DNA of 64,000 nucleotides from Paracidovorax cattleyae (GTDB lineage Bacteria > Pseudomonadota > Gammaproteobacteria > Burkholderiales > Burkholderiaceae_C). The notes beneath the pieces were generated by a model that saw nothing but the letters and a program-made list of their open reading frames with translations, was not told the origin of the DNA and did not search any database. The translations under genes and the position numbers were made by a program. Every line of letters starts with the position of its first letter. Position 1 is the first letter of the stretch. The stretch is from positions 31,703 to 95,702 of the forward strand of contig NZ_FNJL01000023.1 in the NCBI RefSeq assembly GCF_900104515.1, written 5' to 3'. Shown piece after piece: positions 45,211 to 54,540 of this stretch.

Positions 45211-45293
45211 TCCTGCCCGGCCCTCCGGCCTGCGCCTCCGTGCCTGGCGGATGGGCTGCTCTCCTACCGCCGGCTCATCCGTGGCACCGTAGG

Positions 45294-46781
45294 ATGCGCA
45301 CGTATCCCACCCGCGGATCCTCCGTGCGCTCCCTGCGTATCCAACTCACCCTCTTCTGGACCCTGCTGCTGGGCGCCTGCGCCCTGGTGGCGGTCGTCCT
45401 CACGGTGCTCTACCAGTCGGGCTCCGGCGCGCAGGTGGCCGCCGGCCGTACCCGCGTGGCACAGGCCTGCAGCGACATCGCCGCCCGCTACGCCCAATCC
45501 GTGCCCGGCGTGGCCGCCGACGCCCCGCGCGAGGACCTGCTGCGGGTGCTGCTGCGCGTGGTGCTGCTGGAGGCGCCCCGCGTGGAAGGCGGCGCGTGGA
45601 GCGCCAGCGGCGGCATGCTCGCCTACGCCTATCCCACCTACGAAGGCAGCGGCGTGAAAAGCGACGTGCCCTCCGCCGAGGAGCCCCTCATCGTGGAGAT
45701 GGCGCGCCAAGCCAGTGCCGGGCGCCAGCCGTTGGTGAACCTGGTGCGCGGCAGCCGCGAGGTGCTCATCGTGGCCGCCTGCCCGCTGTCCGCGCACCCG
45801 GGCACGGCCGTCTGGACCATGACCCGCGTGCATGCCGGCGCCATCGCCGCGCAGGACAGCCTGCGCGCGGGCATCGCCATCCTGGCCCTGCTGGTGGTGG
45901 TGTCGGGCGCCTGGCTCGGATGGATGCTGCAGCGCGGCCTGCGGCAGGTGCAGCGCATGGAGGATGCGCTGGCCCAGGCCGGGGGCGATACCGTGCCCGT
46001 GCTGCAGCACACCGGCATCCGCGAGCTCGACCGCATCGTCGATGGATTCAACAGTTTCGGCACCCGGCTGCAGGAAGCGCGCGAGCGCCTGCGCGAGGCG
46101 CTCGCCCAGCAGCACCGCGACATGCGCCTGACGGCCCTGGGCCGCCTGACGGCCTCGGTGGCGCACGAGATCCGCAACCCCATCGCCGCCATGCGGCTGA
46201 AGGCCGACAACGCCCTGGCGGCGCCCCCTGCCCGCCATGCCGATGCCCTGGCCGCCATCGGCACGCAGATCGACCGGCTGGAAGGCCTGGTGCAGAGCCT
46301 GCTGACGCTGGTGCAGCCCCTGCAGCTGGAGCCCCACCCGGTGGACCTGCCCGCATGGCTGCAGGAGCGGCTGGACACCGCCCGGGCCGCGGCCGAGACG
46401 CGGGGCGTGCGGCTGTCGCTGCGGGGGGATGCGCCGGCCACGGCCGTCTTCGATCCCGTGCATGCGGCCCGCGCCATCGACAACCTGCTGGACAACGCCG
46501 TGCGCCATGCGCCGCAGGGGGGCGAGGCCGTGCTCTCGGCCCGGGTGGATGCCGCCCGTTCCCGGTGCGTGATCGCGGTGGAGGACGACGGCCCGGGCGT
46601 GCCCGAGGCGTTGCGCGCCCAGCTCTTCGAGCCCTTCGCCACCGGCCGCACCGACGGCAACGGCCTGGGCCTGGCCCTGGCGCGCGAGGTGGCGCTGGCG
46701 CACGGGGGCGACCTGCACTACGCGCCGCGCGAAGGCGGCGGCGCCCGCTTCCTCCTGAAGCTGCCATGGCACGCATCCTAG
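45294..46781 (+). CDS. Two-component sensor histidine kinase
   Basis: A 495-residue inner-membrane kinase. Helix 1 is LFWTLLLGACALVAVVLTVL, a periplasmic domain of about 150 residues follows, then helix 2 (AGIAILALLVVVSGAWLGWM), a HAMP-like linker (LRQVQRMEDALAQAG), a dimerisation helix with phospho-acceptor His291 in LTASVAHEIRNPIAAMRLKA, and ATP-site motifs DNLLDNAVRHAP, VEDDGPGVP and GNGLGLALAREVA. The start is uncertain (ATG 45294 or GTG 45324). Its 3' end overlaps the sigma-54-type response regulator by 16 bp. The periplasmic ligand is unknown. Confidence 0.9.
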   Translation: MRTYPTRGSSVRSLRIQLTLFWTLLLGACALVAVVLTVLYQSGSGAQVAAGRTRVAQACSDIAARYAQSVPGVAADAPREDLLRVLLRVVLLEAPRVEGGAWSASGGMLAYAYPTYEGSGVKSDVPSAEEPLIVEMARQASAGRQPLVNLVRGSREVLIVAACPLSAHPGTAVWTMTRVHAGAIAAQDSLRAGIAILALLVVVSGAWLGWMLQRGLRQVQRMEDALAQAGGDTVPVLQHTGIRELDRIVDGFNSFGTRLQEARERLREALAQQHRDMRLTALGRLTASVAHEIRNPIAAMRLKADNALAAPPARHADALAAIGTQIDRLEGLVQSLLTLVQPLQLEPHPVDLPAWLQERLDTARAAAETRGVRLSLRGDAPATAVFDPVHAARAIDNLLDNAVRHAPQGGEAVLSARVDAARSRCVIAVEDDGPGVPEALRAQLFEPFATGRTDGNGLGLALAREVALAHGGDLHYAPREGGGARFLLKLPWHAS

Positions 46782-48142
46782 CCGTCGATGACGACGCGGC
46801 CTTCCGCGAGTCGCTGGTCGAAACCCTGCAGGGCCTGGGGCACGAGGTGCACGAGGCCGCCAGCGGCGACGAAGCGCTGCGGCACGCAGGGCGCCACCGC
46901 TACGCCGCCATCTTCCTGGACCACCGCATGCCCGGCATGGACGGGCTGGAAACCCTCGCCGCGCTCGCCGCCCGCGTGCCCGAACTGCCCCCGGTGGTGG
47001 TGCTCACCGCGTATGCCAGCGGCTCCGGCACCATCGAGGCGATGCGCCTGGGTGCCTTCGACCACCTGACCAAGCCGGTGGCCCGCGCCGCGGTGATCGA
47101 GGTGCTGGAGCGCGCCCTGCGCTCCCGCGCCGAGGCGGATGCCACCCCGCCCGCCCCCGCGGCGCGGGCCGGCGCGGACGAGGCGGACGGCGAACTCATC
47201 GGCGTGAGCGAGGCCATGCGCGAAGTCCACAAGCGCATCGGGCTGGCCGCCGCGAGCGAGGCGCCCGTGCTGGTGCAGGGCGAGACCGGCACGGGCAAGG
47301 AGCTGGTGGCGCGCGCGCTGCACCGGCATTCGGCCCGCAGCGCCGGCCCATTCGTGGCGCTCAACTGCGCGGCCATTCCGAAGGAACTGCTGGAAAGCGA
47401 GCTCTTCGGCCACGTGAAGGGCGCCTTCACCGGCGCCGCCACCGACCGGCCCGGCTGCTTCCGTGCGGCCGATGGCGGCGTACTGCTGCTCGACGAGATC
47501 GGCGACATGGCGCCGGACGTGCAAGCCAAGCTGCTGCGCGCGCTGCAGGAGGGCGAGGTCACGCCTTTGGGCAGCCACAGGCCCGTGCGGGTGGACGTGC
47601 GCGTGGTGGCCGCCACGCACCGCGACCTGGCCGCCACCGTGCGCGAGGGGCGCTTCCGCGAGGACCTGCGCTACCGGCTCGACGTGCTGCAGATCGCGCT
47701 GCCCCCGCTGCGCGAGCGGCTGGCCGACATCGTGCCGCTGGCCGAGCATTTCCTGCGCCGCGCCGCGGCGCCGCAGCCGGCCAAGCGCCTGGCGCCGGAT
47801 GCGGCGCGCGCCCTGCTCGCCCACGGCTGGCCGGGCAACGTGCGGGAACTGCGCAATGCCATGGAGCGCGTGCAGGCCCTGCAGCGCGGCCCCGTGGTGG
47901 GCGCGGCCGACCTCGACCTGGGCCCGCCCGCGGGCTCGGCAACAGCGTCCGGCCCCGCCGATGGCGCCCTGCCGCAGGACTGGCTCGACGTGCCGCTGCC
48001 CGAGGCCGTGGAGCGGCTGGAGCGCCGGCTGATCGCCCACGCGCTGGAACAGGCCCGCGGCAATCGCTCGCTCGCCGCCCGGCGCCTGGGCATCCACCGC
48101 CAGCTGCTCTACAGCAAGCTGGCCCAGTACGGCATGGAATGA
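46766..48142 (+). CDS. Sigma-54-dependent response regulator (NtrC family)
   Basis: A 458-residue activator partnered with the preceding kinase. The receiver starts ARILAVDDDAAFRESL, with phospho-acceptor Asp52 in AIFLDHRMPGMDG and Lys in HLTKPVARA. The AAA+ domain has Walker A VQGETGTGKELVAR (about 170), the sigma-54 contact GAFTGA in FGHVKGAFTGAATDRPG, Walker B GGVLLLDEIGDM and VRELRNAMERVQAL. The C-terminal Fis-type helix-turn-helix is ARGNRSLAARRLGIHRQLLY. It will open sigma-54 promoters; none is obvious in the next intergenic region, so targets are unknown. Start overlaps the kinase gene. Confidence 0.95.
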   Translation: MARILAVDDDAAFRESLVETLQGLGHEVHEAASGDEALRHAGRHRYAAIFLDHRMPGMDGLETLAALAARVPELPPVVVLTAYASGSGTIEAMRLGAFDHLTKPVARAAVIEVLERALRSRAEADATPPAPAARAGADEADGELIGVSEAMREVHKRIGLAAASEAPVLVQGETGTGKELVARALHRHSARSAGPFVALNCAAIPKELLESELFGHVKGAFTGAATDRPGCFRAADGGVLLLDEIGDMAPDVQAKLLRALQEGEVTPLGSHRPVRVDVRVVAATHRDLAATVREGRFREDLRYRLDVLQIALPPLRERLADIVPLAEHFLRRAAAPQPAKRLAPDAARALLAHGWPGNVRELRNAMERVQALQRGPVVGAADLDLGPPAGSATASGPADGALPQDWLDVPLPEAVERLERRLIAHALEQARGNRSLAARRLGIHRQLLYSKLAQYGME

Positions 48143-48303
48143 GACGGATGGAGACACCGGCGATGTCGCGAATCCGGACAGGGTGTCTTCGCGCCATCCA
48201 CGCATTTGCGGTGACAGGCAACGCAAGCCATTGATTCATAAGGCATTCCATGCTGGCACGTCTCTTGAGATACCAGGGCTCCACCACCAGAAGGAGTTCT
48301 GCC

Positions 48304-49030
48304 ATGCGACTGAATACCTTGACCCGCGCCGGCCTCGCCGCCCTCCTGCTCGCCTGTGCCGGAGCACAGGCCCAGCCCGCCCCCCCGGCCCCCGGCGCCG
48401 TTCCGCCGCCCCCCCGTGGCGGGCCAGCCGCCCGGCCCGATCGGCCAGCCTGCCGCCGTGGAGCAGGCCTCGCACAGCGGCGCCGTGCAGCGCTGGCTGC
48501 TCAACCCCAACGGCGAGTCCGACGGCCTGCTGCTGCAGGACGGCACGCAGGTCGCCTTCCCTCCGCACCTGTCCGATACCCTGACCTCCTGGCTGCGCGC
48601 GGGTGACGCCGTGGACGTGGCCGGCTGGCACTATTCCGGCGTGCCCGTGCTGCGCATCAGCGCGATCAGCTCGCAGGGCCGTACCGTCCAGGAAACGCCC
48701 CCGTCCCCGGGCCAGACACCCCCTGCCCCGCCGCAGCGCCCGGCCCTGGTCGAACTGCAGGCCGACGGGCGCGTGGCCGCCGTCCTGCTCAACACCCGCG
48801 GCGACGCCCACGGCCTGCTGCTCGACAACGGCGTGATCGTCCGCTTCCCGCCGCATGTGGCCGCTTCCATCGGCGACCTGCTGCAGACCGGCGTCCCCGT
48901 GTCGGCCCGCGGCTGGGGCACGCGCAACGCGCTGGGCGCGGCGCTGGAGGCCACGCAGCTGGGCTCCTCCGCCAGCACGCTGCAGGAAGTGTTCCGCGGC
49001 CCGGCCGGCGGCCCGCCGCGCATGCCCTGA
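48304..49030 (+). pseudogene. Exported two-repeat protein, frameshifted in a C7 tract
   Basis: The signal peptide MRLNTLTRAGLAALLLACAG (ATG 48304, about 9 bases after AAGGAG) lies in one frame and the conserved body in the next (+1). The switch point is best placed at the seven-C run 48409-48415: removing one C joins VPPPP to VAGQPPGPIGQPAAVEQASH and yields a continuous protein of about 241 residues. A second C7 run is at 48380-48386. The body has two similar units, SGAVQRWLLNPNGESDGLLL and DGRVAAVLLNTRGDAHGLLL, each followed by a FPPHL/FPPHV element and a beta-rich end (OB-fold-like). It could be a true pseudogene, a phase-variable gene or a base-calling error. The next gene encodes a related protein. 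Confidence 0.75.
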
Positions 49031-49067
49031 TCCCTTTCCTTTCACCACCCAGCCACAGGAAACCCGT

Positions 49068-49622
49068 ATGACCCAACCCCAGGAAACCGTGGAAGTCTGG
49101 TCCCTCGAGGGCCGCTTCCAGCACCTGCTCCACAGCCCGCGCGGCGAAGTGGAGGGCGTGCTCATCGACGTGGACGGCGTTACCGCGCAGTTCACCTTCG
49201 GCAAGCATGACGAGCGCGCCGTGCGCGCCGCCGAAGCCCTGAAGCCCGGCCAGGCCGTCGTGTTCGAGGGCAGCGTGGCGGCGCCCCCGCGGCACGGCGA
49301 GGCCGCGCACGAGGTCTATATCTTCGAGCGGCTGGTATCGATCGACGGCAAGCCCGCCGCACCCGAAGAGGCCGTGCGGAGCGCCGAAGGCCGCGTGGCG
49401 CGCATCCACCACGCCCGCCATGGCGAGCCCAACGGCGTGGTGCTGGACACCGGCGACTTCATCCACCTGCGCCCCGACGGCTATGCGGCACTGCAGCTGC
49501 AGCCCGGCGACGCGGTCGAGGCCAGCGGCCCCGCGCGCCCGCTGCGCGGCGCGCAAGGCCACGTGATCGAAGCCCGCACCGTCAACGGCAAGCCCCTCCC
49601 CGCCCAGCCCCACCACGGGTGA
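49068..49622 (+). CDS. Cytoplasmic two-repeat beta-rich protein related to the preceding gene
   Basis: Not assigned to a named family. A 184-residue protein without signal peptide, starting MTQPQETVEVWSLEGRFQHL after AGGAAA. It also contains two units: EGRFQHLLHSPRGEVEGVLI and EGRVARIHHARHGEPNGVVL, each followed by a segment ending in LKPGQAVVFEGS or LQPGDAVEASGP. These resemble the units of the 48304 protein (GxV..LL..xGxxxGLLL...G..V..xG), so the two genes are diverged relatives, one exported and one cytoplasmic. The fold is probably two small OB-like barrels. It starts 37 bp after the preceding frame and ends 4 bp before the MFS gene. Confidence 0.8.
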   Translation: MTQPQETVEVWSLEGRFQHLLHSPRGEVEGVLIDVDGVTAQFTFGKHDERAVRAAEALKPGQAVVFEGSVAAPPRHGEAAHEVYIFERLVSIDGKPAAPEEAVRSAEGRVARIHHARHGEPNGVVLDTGDFIHLRPDGYAALQLQPGDAVEASGPARPLRGAQGHVIEARTVNGKPLPAQPHHG

Positions 49623-49626
49623 CACC

Positions 49627-50985
49627 ATGACCACCGCCGCGCACCCCGCCATCGCAGACACCGCGCCCTCCCCGCTGTTCGGAGGGCCGGCGCCCCAGGA
49701 AAAGCGGCCTGCCGGCGGAAGCGCTCCGGTGGCCGCCGGGGCCTCCCTCACGGCCCTGGCCTGGATGGCGTTCTTCATGGCGGACGTGCGCGACGGGCTC
49801 GGTCCGTTCCTCGCCACCTACCTGCAGACCCAGCGCATCGACCAGACCATGATCGGCATCGTGATGTCGGCCGGTGGCCTGGCCGGCATGCTGGCCACGC
49901 CCCTGGCCGGCGCATGGGCGGACCGCATCCGCGCCAAGCGGATGCTGGTCGCCATCGCCGCGGTGGCCATCCTCGCCGCGAGCGCGATCGCCTTCGGCAC
50001 CCGGTCGCCGGGCATGCTGGTGCTGTCGCAGGTGCTCACCGGCGTGGCCGGCGCGCTGCTGGCCGCCGGGCTCGCGGCGCTCACGCTGGGCCTGGCACGC
50101 AGCCAGGGCCTGCGCCACCAGACCGGCCGCAACGAGGCCTGCAGCCATGCCGGCAACATCGCTTCCGCGCTGGGCGCGGCGGCCTTCGCGCACTGGCTGG
50201 GCGCGCCCTGGATGCTGGTCGTCATGGCGGCCATGGCCGTGGGCGCCCTGGCCTGCCTGATGGCCATCCGCGACCGCGACATCGACCATGTGGCGGCCCG
50301 CGGCGGCGGGCCGGATCCGGAAAAAGCGCGCATGGTCCCGGCCCCGGCTGCCGCATCCGCCGGCGCCACGGCCGCCCCCGAAGGCTGGCGCGCCTTCCTG
50401 TCGCACCGCGCGCTCTGGCTTTTCGGGCTGGCGTGCGCGCTCTTCCACCTGGGCAATGCGGCCATGCTGCCGCTGCTCAACCAGCGGCTGGCGGCCACGG
50501 TGCCCGACTCCGCGCCGCTCCTGTGGACCGGCATCGCCATCGTCGTCGCCCAGCTCACCATGGTGCCGGTGGCGCTGTGGGTGTCGCGCAGCCGCCGCCT
50601 CGACCTGCAGGTGTTCATCTACATCGCCATCCTGGCGCTGCCCGTGCGCGGCATCCTGGCCTGGGCGATTCCCGATGCCTGGGCCAACATCCCCGTGCAG
50701 ATCCTCGACGGCCTCGCGGCAGGCGCCCTGGGCGTGGCCACGCCCCTGATGGTAGAGCGCTACGTGCGCGGCAGCGGCCGCTACAACACCGCCCTGGGGC
50801 TGGTCATGACCCTGCAGGGCGTCGGCGCCTCGCTGAGCCCGGCCATCGCCAACAGCGTGGTGGGCGCACAGGGCCGCTTCGGCCTCGCCTTCGCGCTGCT
50901 GGCCGGCTGCGCCGTCCTCGCACTGCCCGTGTTCTGTCTGGCCCAACGGCAGGCCGCCCTGCACCCGGCACCGCATTCCGCCTAG
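49627..50985 (+). CDS. Major facilitator superfamily transporter
   Basis: A 452-residue 12-helix transporter. ALAWMAFFMADVRDGLGPFL opens the first helix; the loop 2-3 MFS motif is AGAWADRIRAKRMLVAI; the middle loop (about 215-250) is Ala/Pro-rich; the second half begins LWLFGLACALFHLGNAAMLP. The segment with DVRDGLGPFLATYLQTQRID is typical of a group of uncharacterised MFS proteins seen in Burkholderiales. Substrate unknown. The gene starts 4 bp after the preceding gene, so they are likely co-transcribed. Confidence 0.9.
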   Translation: MTTAAHPAIADTAPSPLFGGPAPQEKRPAGGSAPVAAGASLTALAWMAFFMADVRDGLGPFLATYLQTQRIDQTMIGIVMSAGGLAGMLATPLAGAWADRIRAKRMLVAIAAVAILAASAIAFGTRSPGMLVLSQVLTGVAGALLAAGLAALTLGLARSQGLRHQTGRNEACSHAGNIASALGAAAFAHWLGAPWMLVVMAAMAVGALACLMAIRDRDIDHVAARGGGPDPEKARMVPAPAAASAGATAAPEGWRAFLSHRALWLFGLACALFHLGNAAMLPLLNQRLAATVPDSAPLLWTGIAIVVAQLTMVPVALWVSRSRRLDLQVFIYIAILALPVRGILAWAIPDAWANIPVQILDGLAAGALGVATPLMVERYVRGSGRYNTALGLVMTLQGVGASLSPAIANSVVGAQGRFGLAFALLAGCAVLALPVFCLAQRQAALHPAPHSA

Positions 50986-51105
50986 GGAAAACGGCGAAAG
51001 CAGCGGCGCTGGGGGACTGTCTCACCATCAGCGGGACGCCGCCACGGTCGAGCCGCCATAATGGATGGGCCACCCGTCCATGGCAGCCAGATCCGAGAGG
51101 CCCGC

Positions 51106-52038
51106 ATGCCCCCACCGCGTCGATCCCTGCGCAGACCCGTGCGCCTGTTCCCACCGCTCCTGGCGTCCGGCGCCCTGGCGGCAGCCCTGCTCGCCACCTT
51201 CCCTGCCCATGCCGCCGCGCCCCTGCCCGAGCCCGACACGCAGGTGCTGCACCTGTCCATCGATGGCCGCGAGGTGGACGTCGCAACCCAGGTCTTCCGC
51301 CCCGGCGGGCACGGCCCCTTTCCCCTGGTGATCTTCTCGCACGGCCGCTCGGCCGATCCCGCCGTGCGCGCCGCCCTGCAATATCCCGTGCCCCTGGGCC
51401 ACGTGGCCTACTGGCTGCGCCAGGGCGTGGCCGTGGTCGCGCCGATCCGGCCCGGCTATGGCGCCACGGGGGGCCCGGACCGCGAGAATTCCGGTGCCCG
51501 CTGGCCGGCCGGCGGCACGGGCTGCAAGGGCCTGCCCGACTATGCCCAGGTGGCGGAACATGCGTCGGCCGCCGTCCAGGCGGTGCACGGCTGGGCGCTG
51601 CAGCAGCCGTGGGTGCGGCGCGACCGCATCCTGCTCGAAGGCCAGTCCGTGGGCGGCATGGCCACCATCGCTGCCGCAGCGGGCCGCCTGCCCGGCGTGG
51701 TCGGTGCGGTCAATTTCTCCGGCGGCGCGGGCGGCAAGCCCGACACCGCCCCCGGCCACAGCTGCCGGCCCGAGGTGCTCACCGGGCTCTACCGCCAGCT
51801 GGGCACGCAGGTGCGCGTGCCCACCCTGTGGCTATATGCCGAAAACGACCAGTACTGGGGCCCGGACATGCCGCGCCAGTGGTTCGGCGCCTTCCGCGAA
51901 GGCGGCGACGATGCGCAGTTCATCGCGGCCCCTGCGCTGGAGGGCGCGGACGGGCACAACCTCCTGCGGGTGGGGGGGCGCTACTGGCGGGATCCGCTGA
52001 ACGGCTTCGTCGCGAAAACCGGGCTGCTGTCGCCCTGA
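51106..52038 (+). CDS. Secreted alpha/beta hydrolase (dienelactone hydrolase-like)
   Basis: A 310-residue exported hydrolase; the signal ends ATFPAHAAAPLPE (about residue 38). The nucleophile elbow is LEGQSVGGMATIAAAAG (Ser near 185). The acid is probably the Asp of LYAENDQYWGPDM and the base the His of EGADGHNLLRVGG, in the right order. FPLVIFSHGRSADP carries the oxyanion region. Start at ATG 51106 rather than the upstream ATG 51061, which precedes a non-signal stretch. The substrate cannot be deduced; an ester or polyester is likely. Confidence 0.88.
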   Translation: MPPPRRSLRRPVRLFPPLLASGALAAALLATFPAHAAAPLPEPDTQVLHLSIDGREVDVATQVFRPGGHGPFPLVIFSHGRSADPAVRAALQYPVPLGHVAYWLRQGVAVVAPIRPGYGATGGPDRENSGARWPAGGTGCKGLPDYAQVAEHASAAVQAVHGWALQQPWVRRDRILLEGQSVGGMATIAAAAGRLPGVVGAVNFSGGAGGKPDTAPGHSCRPEVLTGLYRQLGTQVRVPTLWLYAENDQYWGPDMPRQWFGAFREGGDDAQFIAAPALEGADGHNLLRVGGRYWRDPLNGFVAKTGLLSP

Positions 52039-52195
52039 CGCCTGCAGATACCTCCCTGCCGGATTGACCAGACACTTTCTTCGCATTACAAAAAGTCTCC
52101 TTTTGTTGCGTTTCGAATTATTCTGAGTCACGTGTCTGCGCCGGGGCTCTTTTCCGGCTCTGCCTCCCATCGACAACCCTCACCGGAAGCCTGCC

Positions 52196-53662
52196 ATGGA
52201 CGAAGCGAAACGACGCTCCGATCTCTCTCCCAGCGCCCAGCAGGCCCTGCAGGCCATCGGCTGCCGGGCGGACGGCCTGCTGCTGTCCATCTGCGTCCTC
52301 GGCGCGATCGTCGCGCTGTGTATTGGCTTCGTGTACGGCCGGCCCGGCACCGCCGCCATCTGGGGCGGCGCCCTGCTGGCGCTGGCCGCATGGGCTTACC
52401 TGGCGGTACGCGGCAGCCTGCTGAGCCGGCTGGCGCTCGTGACGGCCGGCATCGGGCTGGTGGCGCTGCACATCCAGCTCAGCCTGGGCGCCACCGAGAT
52501 GCATTTCGGCGTCTTCGTCTTCCTGGCCTTTGTGCTGGCCTACCGCGACTGGCGGCCCGTGCTCTTCGCGGCAGTGCTGATCGCCGTGCACCATATCGCG
52601 TTCGACCGCCTGCAACTGGCCGGGGGCCCGGTGTACTGCCTGACCGAACCCGACTTCGGGCGCATCCTGGTACACGCAGCGTTCGTGGTCGTACAGACGG
52701 CCGTGGAAGTGGCCATCACCTTTCGCACCCGCGCCGATGCGATCGAATCAGCGGAGCTCCAGTACCTGTGCCGCCCCCAACAGGACGGCCAGCTCTCGCT
52801 GGACGTGCGCCGCGTGCCGGTGCACAGTGCCGCGGCCCGGGCCCTGCAGGCCGCGCTGCTGCGGCTCAACGGGGTGGTGACCGATGTCCACCAGGCCGCG
52901 GCGGGCCTGGCGGCGGCGGCGGGCGAGATCGCCACGGGCAATCGCGACCTCAGCCAGCGCACCGAGCGCACTGCGTCCCATCTGCAGGACGCCGCGGCAT
53001 CGATGGGCCAGCTGGACGGCGCCGTGCAGCACAGCGTGCAGGAGGCCGTGGCCGCCCGCCGGCTGACGCAGGAAGCCACCCAGGTGGCCGAGCACTGCGG
53101 CGGCGTGGTAACCGAGGTGGTCGCCACCGTGCGTGACATCCACTCCAGCGCCGGCCGCATTGCCGACATCGTGGGCGTGATCGACGGCATCGCCTTCCAG
53201 ACCAACATCCTGGCACTGAACGCCGCGGTGGAGGCGGCCCGTGCCGGCGAACAGGGCCGGGGTTTCGCGGTGGTGGCGAGCGAGGTGCGCTCGCTGGCCG
53301 GCCGCAGCGCCGAAGCCGCCCGTGAAGTCCGCGCGCTGATCGCCGCCTCCGTGGAAAAAGCCGAGCGCGGCAGCCGGCTGGCGACGGATGCCGGCGAGCA
53401 CATGCAGAACGTGGTGGACTGCGCCCGCCGCGCCTCGGAAGTGGTGGGCGCCATCAGCACGTCGGTCGAAGGGCAATCGGGCGAACTGGGCCGCGTCAAC
53501 GCCTCGGTGACCGAACTCGACCACATGACCCAGCAGAACGCGGCGCTGGTCGAGCAGTCCTCGGCCGCCGCGGCCAGCCTGCTGGACCAGGCGGGCCGGC
53601 TCAGGAGCGTGGTGGACGGCTTCCAGTTCCAGCCCGAACGCCTGCTCGCTTCAGCGCGCTGA
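52196..53662 (+). CDS. Methyl-accepting chemotaxis protein
   Basis: A 488-residue chemoreceptor. Residues about 25-190 form about six hydrophobic helices with little periplasmic exposure, so sensing is likely within the membrane or of the energy state. The signalling tip is [20 protein letters not shown] then [20 protein letters not shown], flanked by long helices with methylation-type Gln/Glu pairs ([24 protein letters not shown] near 440). No HAMP is obvious and no C-terminal receptor-methylase pentapeptide is present. The upstream 150 bp is AT-rich with no clear sigma-28 promoter. Convergent with the ferredoxin gene, overlapping by 12 bp. Confidence 0.93.
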   Translation: MDEAKRRSDLSPSAQQALQAIGCRADGLLLSICVLGAIVALCIGFVYGRPGTAAIWGGALLALAAWAYLAVRGSLLSRLALVTAGIGLVALHIQLSLGATEMHFGVFVFLAFVLAYRDWRPVLFAAVLIAVHHIAFDRLQLAGGPVYCLTEPDFGRILVHAAFVVVQTAVEVAITFRTRADAIESAELQYLCRPQQDGQLSLDVRRVPVHSAAARALQAALLRLNGVVTDVHQAAAGLAAAAGEIATGNRDLSQRTERTASHLQDAAASMGQLDGAVQHSVQEAVAARRLTQEATQVAEHCGGVVTEVVATVRDIHSSAGRIADIVGVIDGIAFQTNILALNAAVEAARAGEQGRGFAVVASEVRSLAGRSAEAAREVRALIAASVEKAERGSRLATDAGEHMQNVVDCARRASEVVGAISTSVEGQSGELGRVNASVTELDHMTQQNAALVEQSSAAAASLLDQAGRLRSVVDGFQFQPERLLASAR

Positions 53663-53992
53663 ATCCACGCCGTCGAACTGCAGGTACACCTTGCCCTGCT
53701 CGATCCGCACGGGATAGGTGCGCAGGCCCTGCGTGAGCGGCGCGCACAGCGCGCTGCCGTCGCGCACGTCGAAGCGGCCCTGGTGCAGCGGGCACTCGAT
53801 CTCGTGCCCCTCCAGGAAGCCGTCGCACAGCCGCGCGTTACCGTGGGTGCAGAGGTTGTCGGTGGCGAACACCTCGCCCTCCACCGAGTAGAGCGCCACG
53901 TCGTGCCCGGCGACGGTCACGCCCACCACGTCGTCCTCAGGTACCTCATCCAGCGCGGCGGCCTCGGTCCATGCGGTATCGATAGCGGTCAT
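53651..53992 (-). CDS. nagAb: Rieske [2Fe-2S] ferredoxin of salicylate 5-hydroxylase
   Basis: A 113-residue electron carrier. The Rieske ligands are CTHG in [17 protein letters not shown] and CPLHQ in [17 protein letters not shown], at the spacing of biphenyl/naphthalene dioxygenase ferredoxins. It passes electrons from the NagAa-like reductase to the oxygenase. The gene order reductase, alpha, beta, ferredoxin matches nagAa-nagG-nagH-nagAb of Ralstonia sp. U2. Last gene of the operon, 16 bp after the beta subunit gene. Confidence 0.9.
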   Translation of the reverse strand: MTAIDTAWTEAAALDEVPEDDVVGVTVAGHDVALYSVEGEVFATDNLCTHGNARLCDGFLEGHEIECPLHQGRFDVRDGSALCAPLTQGLRTYPVRIEQGKVYLQFDGVDSAR

Positions 53993-54008
53993 GGGTTGTC
54001 TCCTCGGA

Positions 54009-54536
54009 TCAGATCGGGTAGATGATGGAGTTCAGGATCATTTCGCTGTCGTAGATGCATTCCTTGCGAACGAAACGCAGCCCCCCGGGCGTGCGCACCA
54101 CCACGTCGAGGTAGCGGCCCACGTTGAACACGGTGGAGGGCTGCGACAGCTTGGTGCGGAACACGGCGTAGTTCGCCTCGCATTCCCAGCGGCCCTCGCC
54201 GGCCGCACGCACGCGGGGCGCGCCGATCACGTGGCGCTGGTAGTACGGGTCGTGGAACAGCGTCTCGCGGATGCCATAGACGCGGTCCTTCAGCATGCCC
54301 TGGCTGTCGAACGAGAGCGTGGCCAGCGGCAGGCCGCGCTCGTGGTTCTCGCGCGGCTGCAGGCGGTACACGCAGTCTTCGGTGAAGAAGCCGGGCCAGC
54401 GGTCCCAGTCGGCGGCGTCCAGCGCAGAGGCGTAGTCGGCATAGAGCTGCTGCAGCGCGAACCAGTCGGCGAAGTCGATGGCGGGCGTGCCGGCGGTGCC
54501 AGCCGCGGTGGTGGTGGTGGTGGTGGTCGTGCCCAT
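54009..54536 (-). CDS. nagH: Salicylate 5-hydroxylase small (beta) subunit
   Basis: A 175-residue cone-shaped beta subunit of a ring-hydroxylating oxygenase. Core: [80 protein letters not shown] and ending LNSIIYPI. The N-terminus is unusual, MG followed by eight Thr encoded by acg and seven acc codons. An ATG start inside the tract is not available, so the Thr run is translated. The subunit is structural. It lies 4 bp after the alpha subunit gene. Confidence 0.9.
   Translation of the reverse strand: MGTTTTTTTTAAGTAGTPAIDFADWFALQQLYADYASALDAADWDRWPGFFTEDCVYRLQPRENHERGLPLATLSFDSQGMLKDRVYGIRETLFHDPYYQRHVIGAPRVRAAGEGRWECEANYAVFRTKLSQPSTVFNVGRYLDVVVRTPGGLRFVRKECIYDSEMILNSIIYPI
54507..54527. repeat. 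Seven-unit GGT microsatellite inside the nagH start
   Basis: Seven tandem ggt triplets (acc on the coding strand) encode the N-terminal Thr run of NagH. Length changes would alter the number of Thr residues without a frameshift. Not a phase-variation switch in the on/off sense. Confidence 0.8.
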
Positions 54537-54540
54537 GGCT

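Noticed and set aside
48143..48303. Sigma-54 promoter downstream of the NtrC-type regulator
   Set aside because: No GG-N10-GC element with the flanking consensus was convincing.
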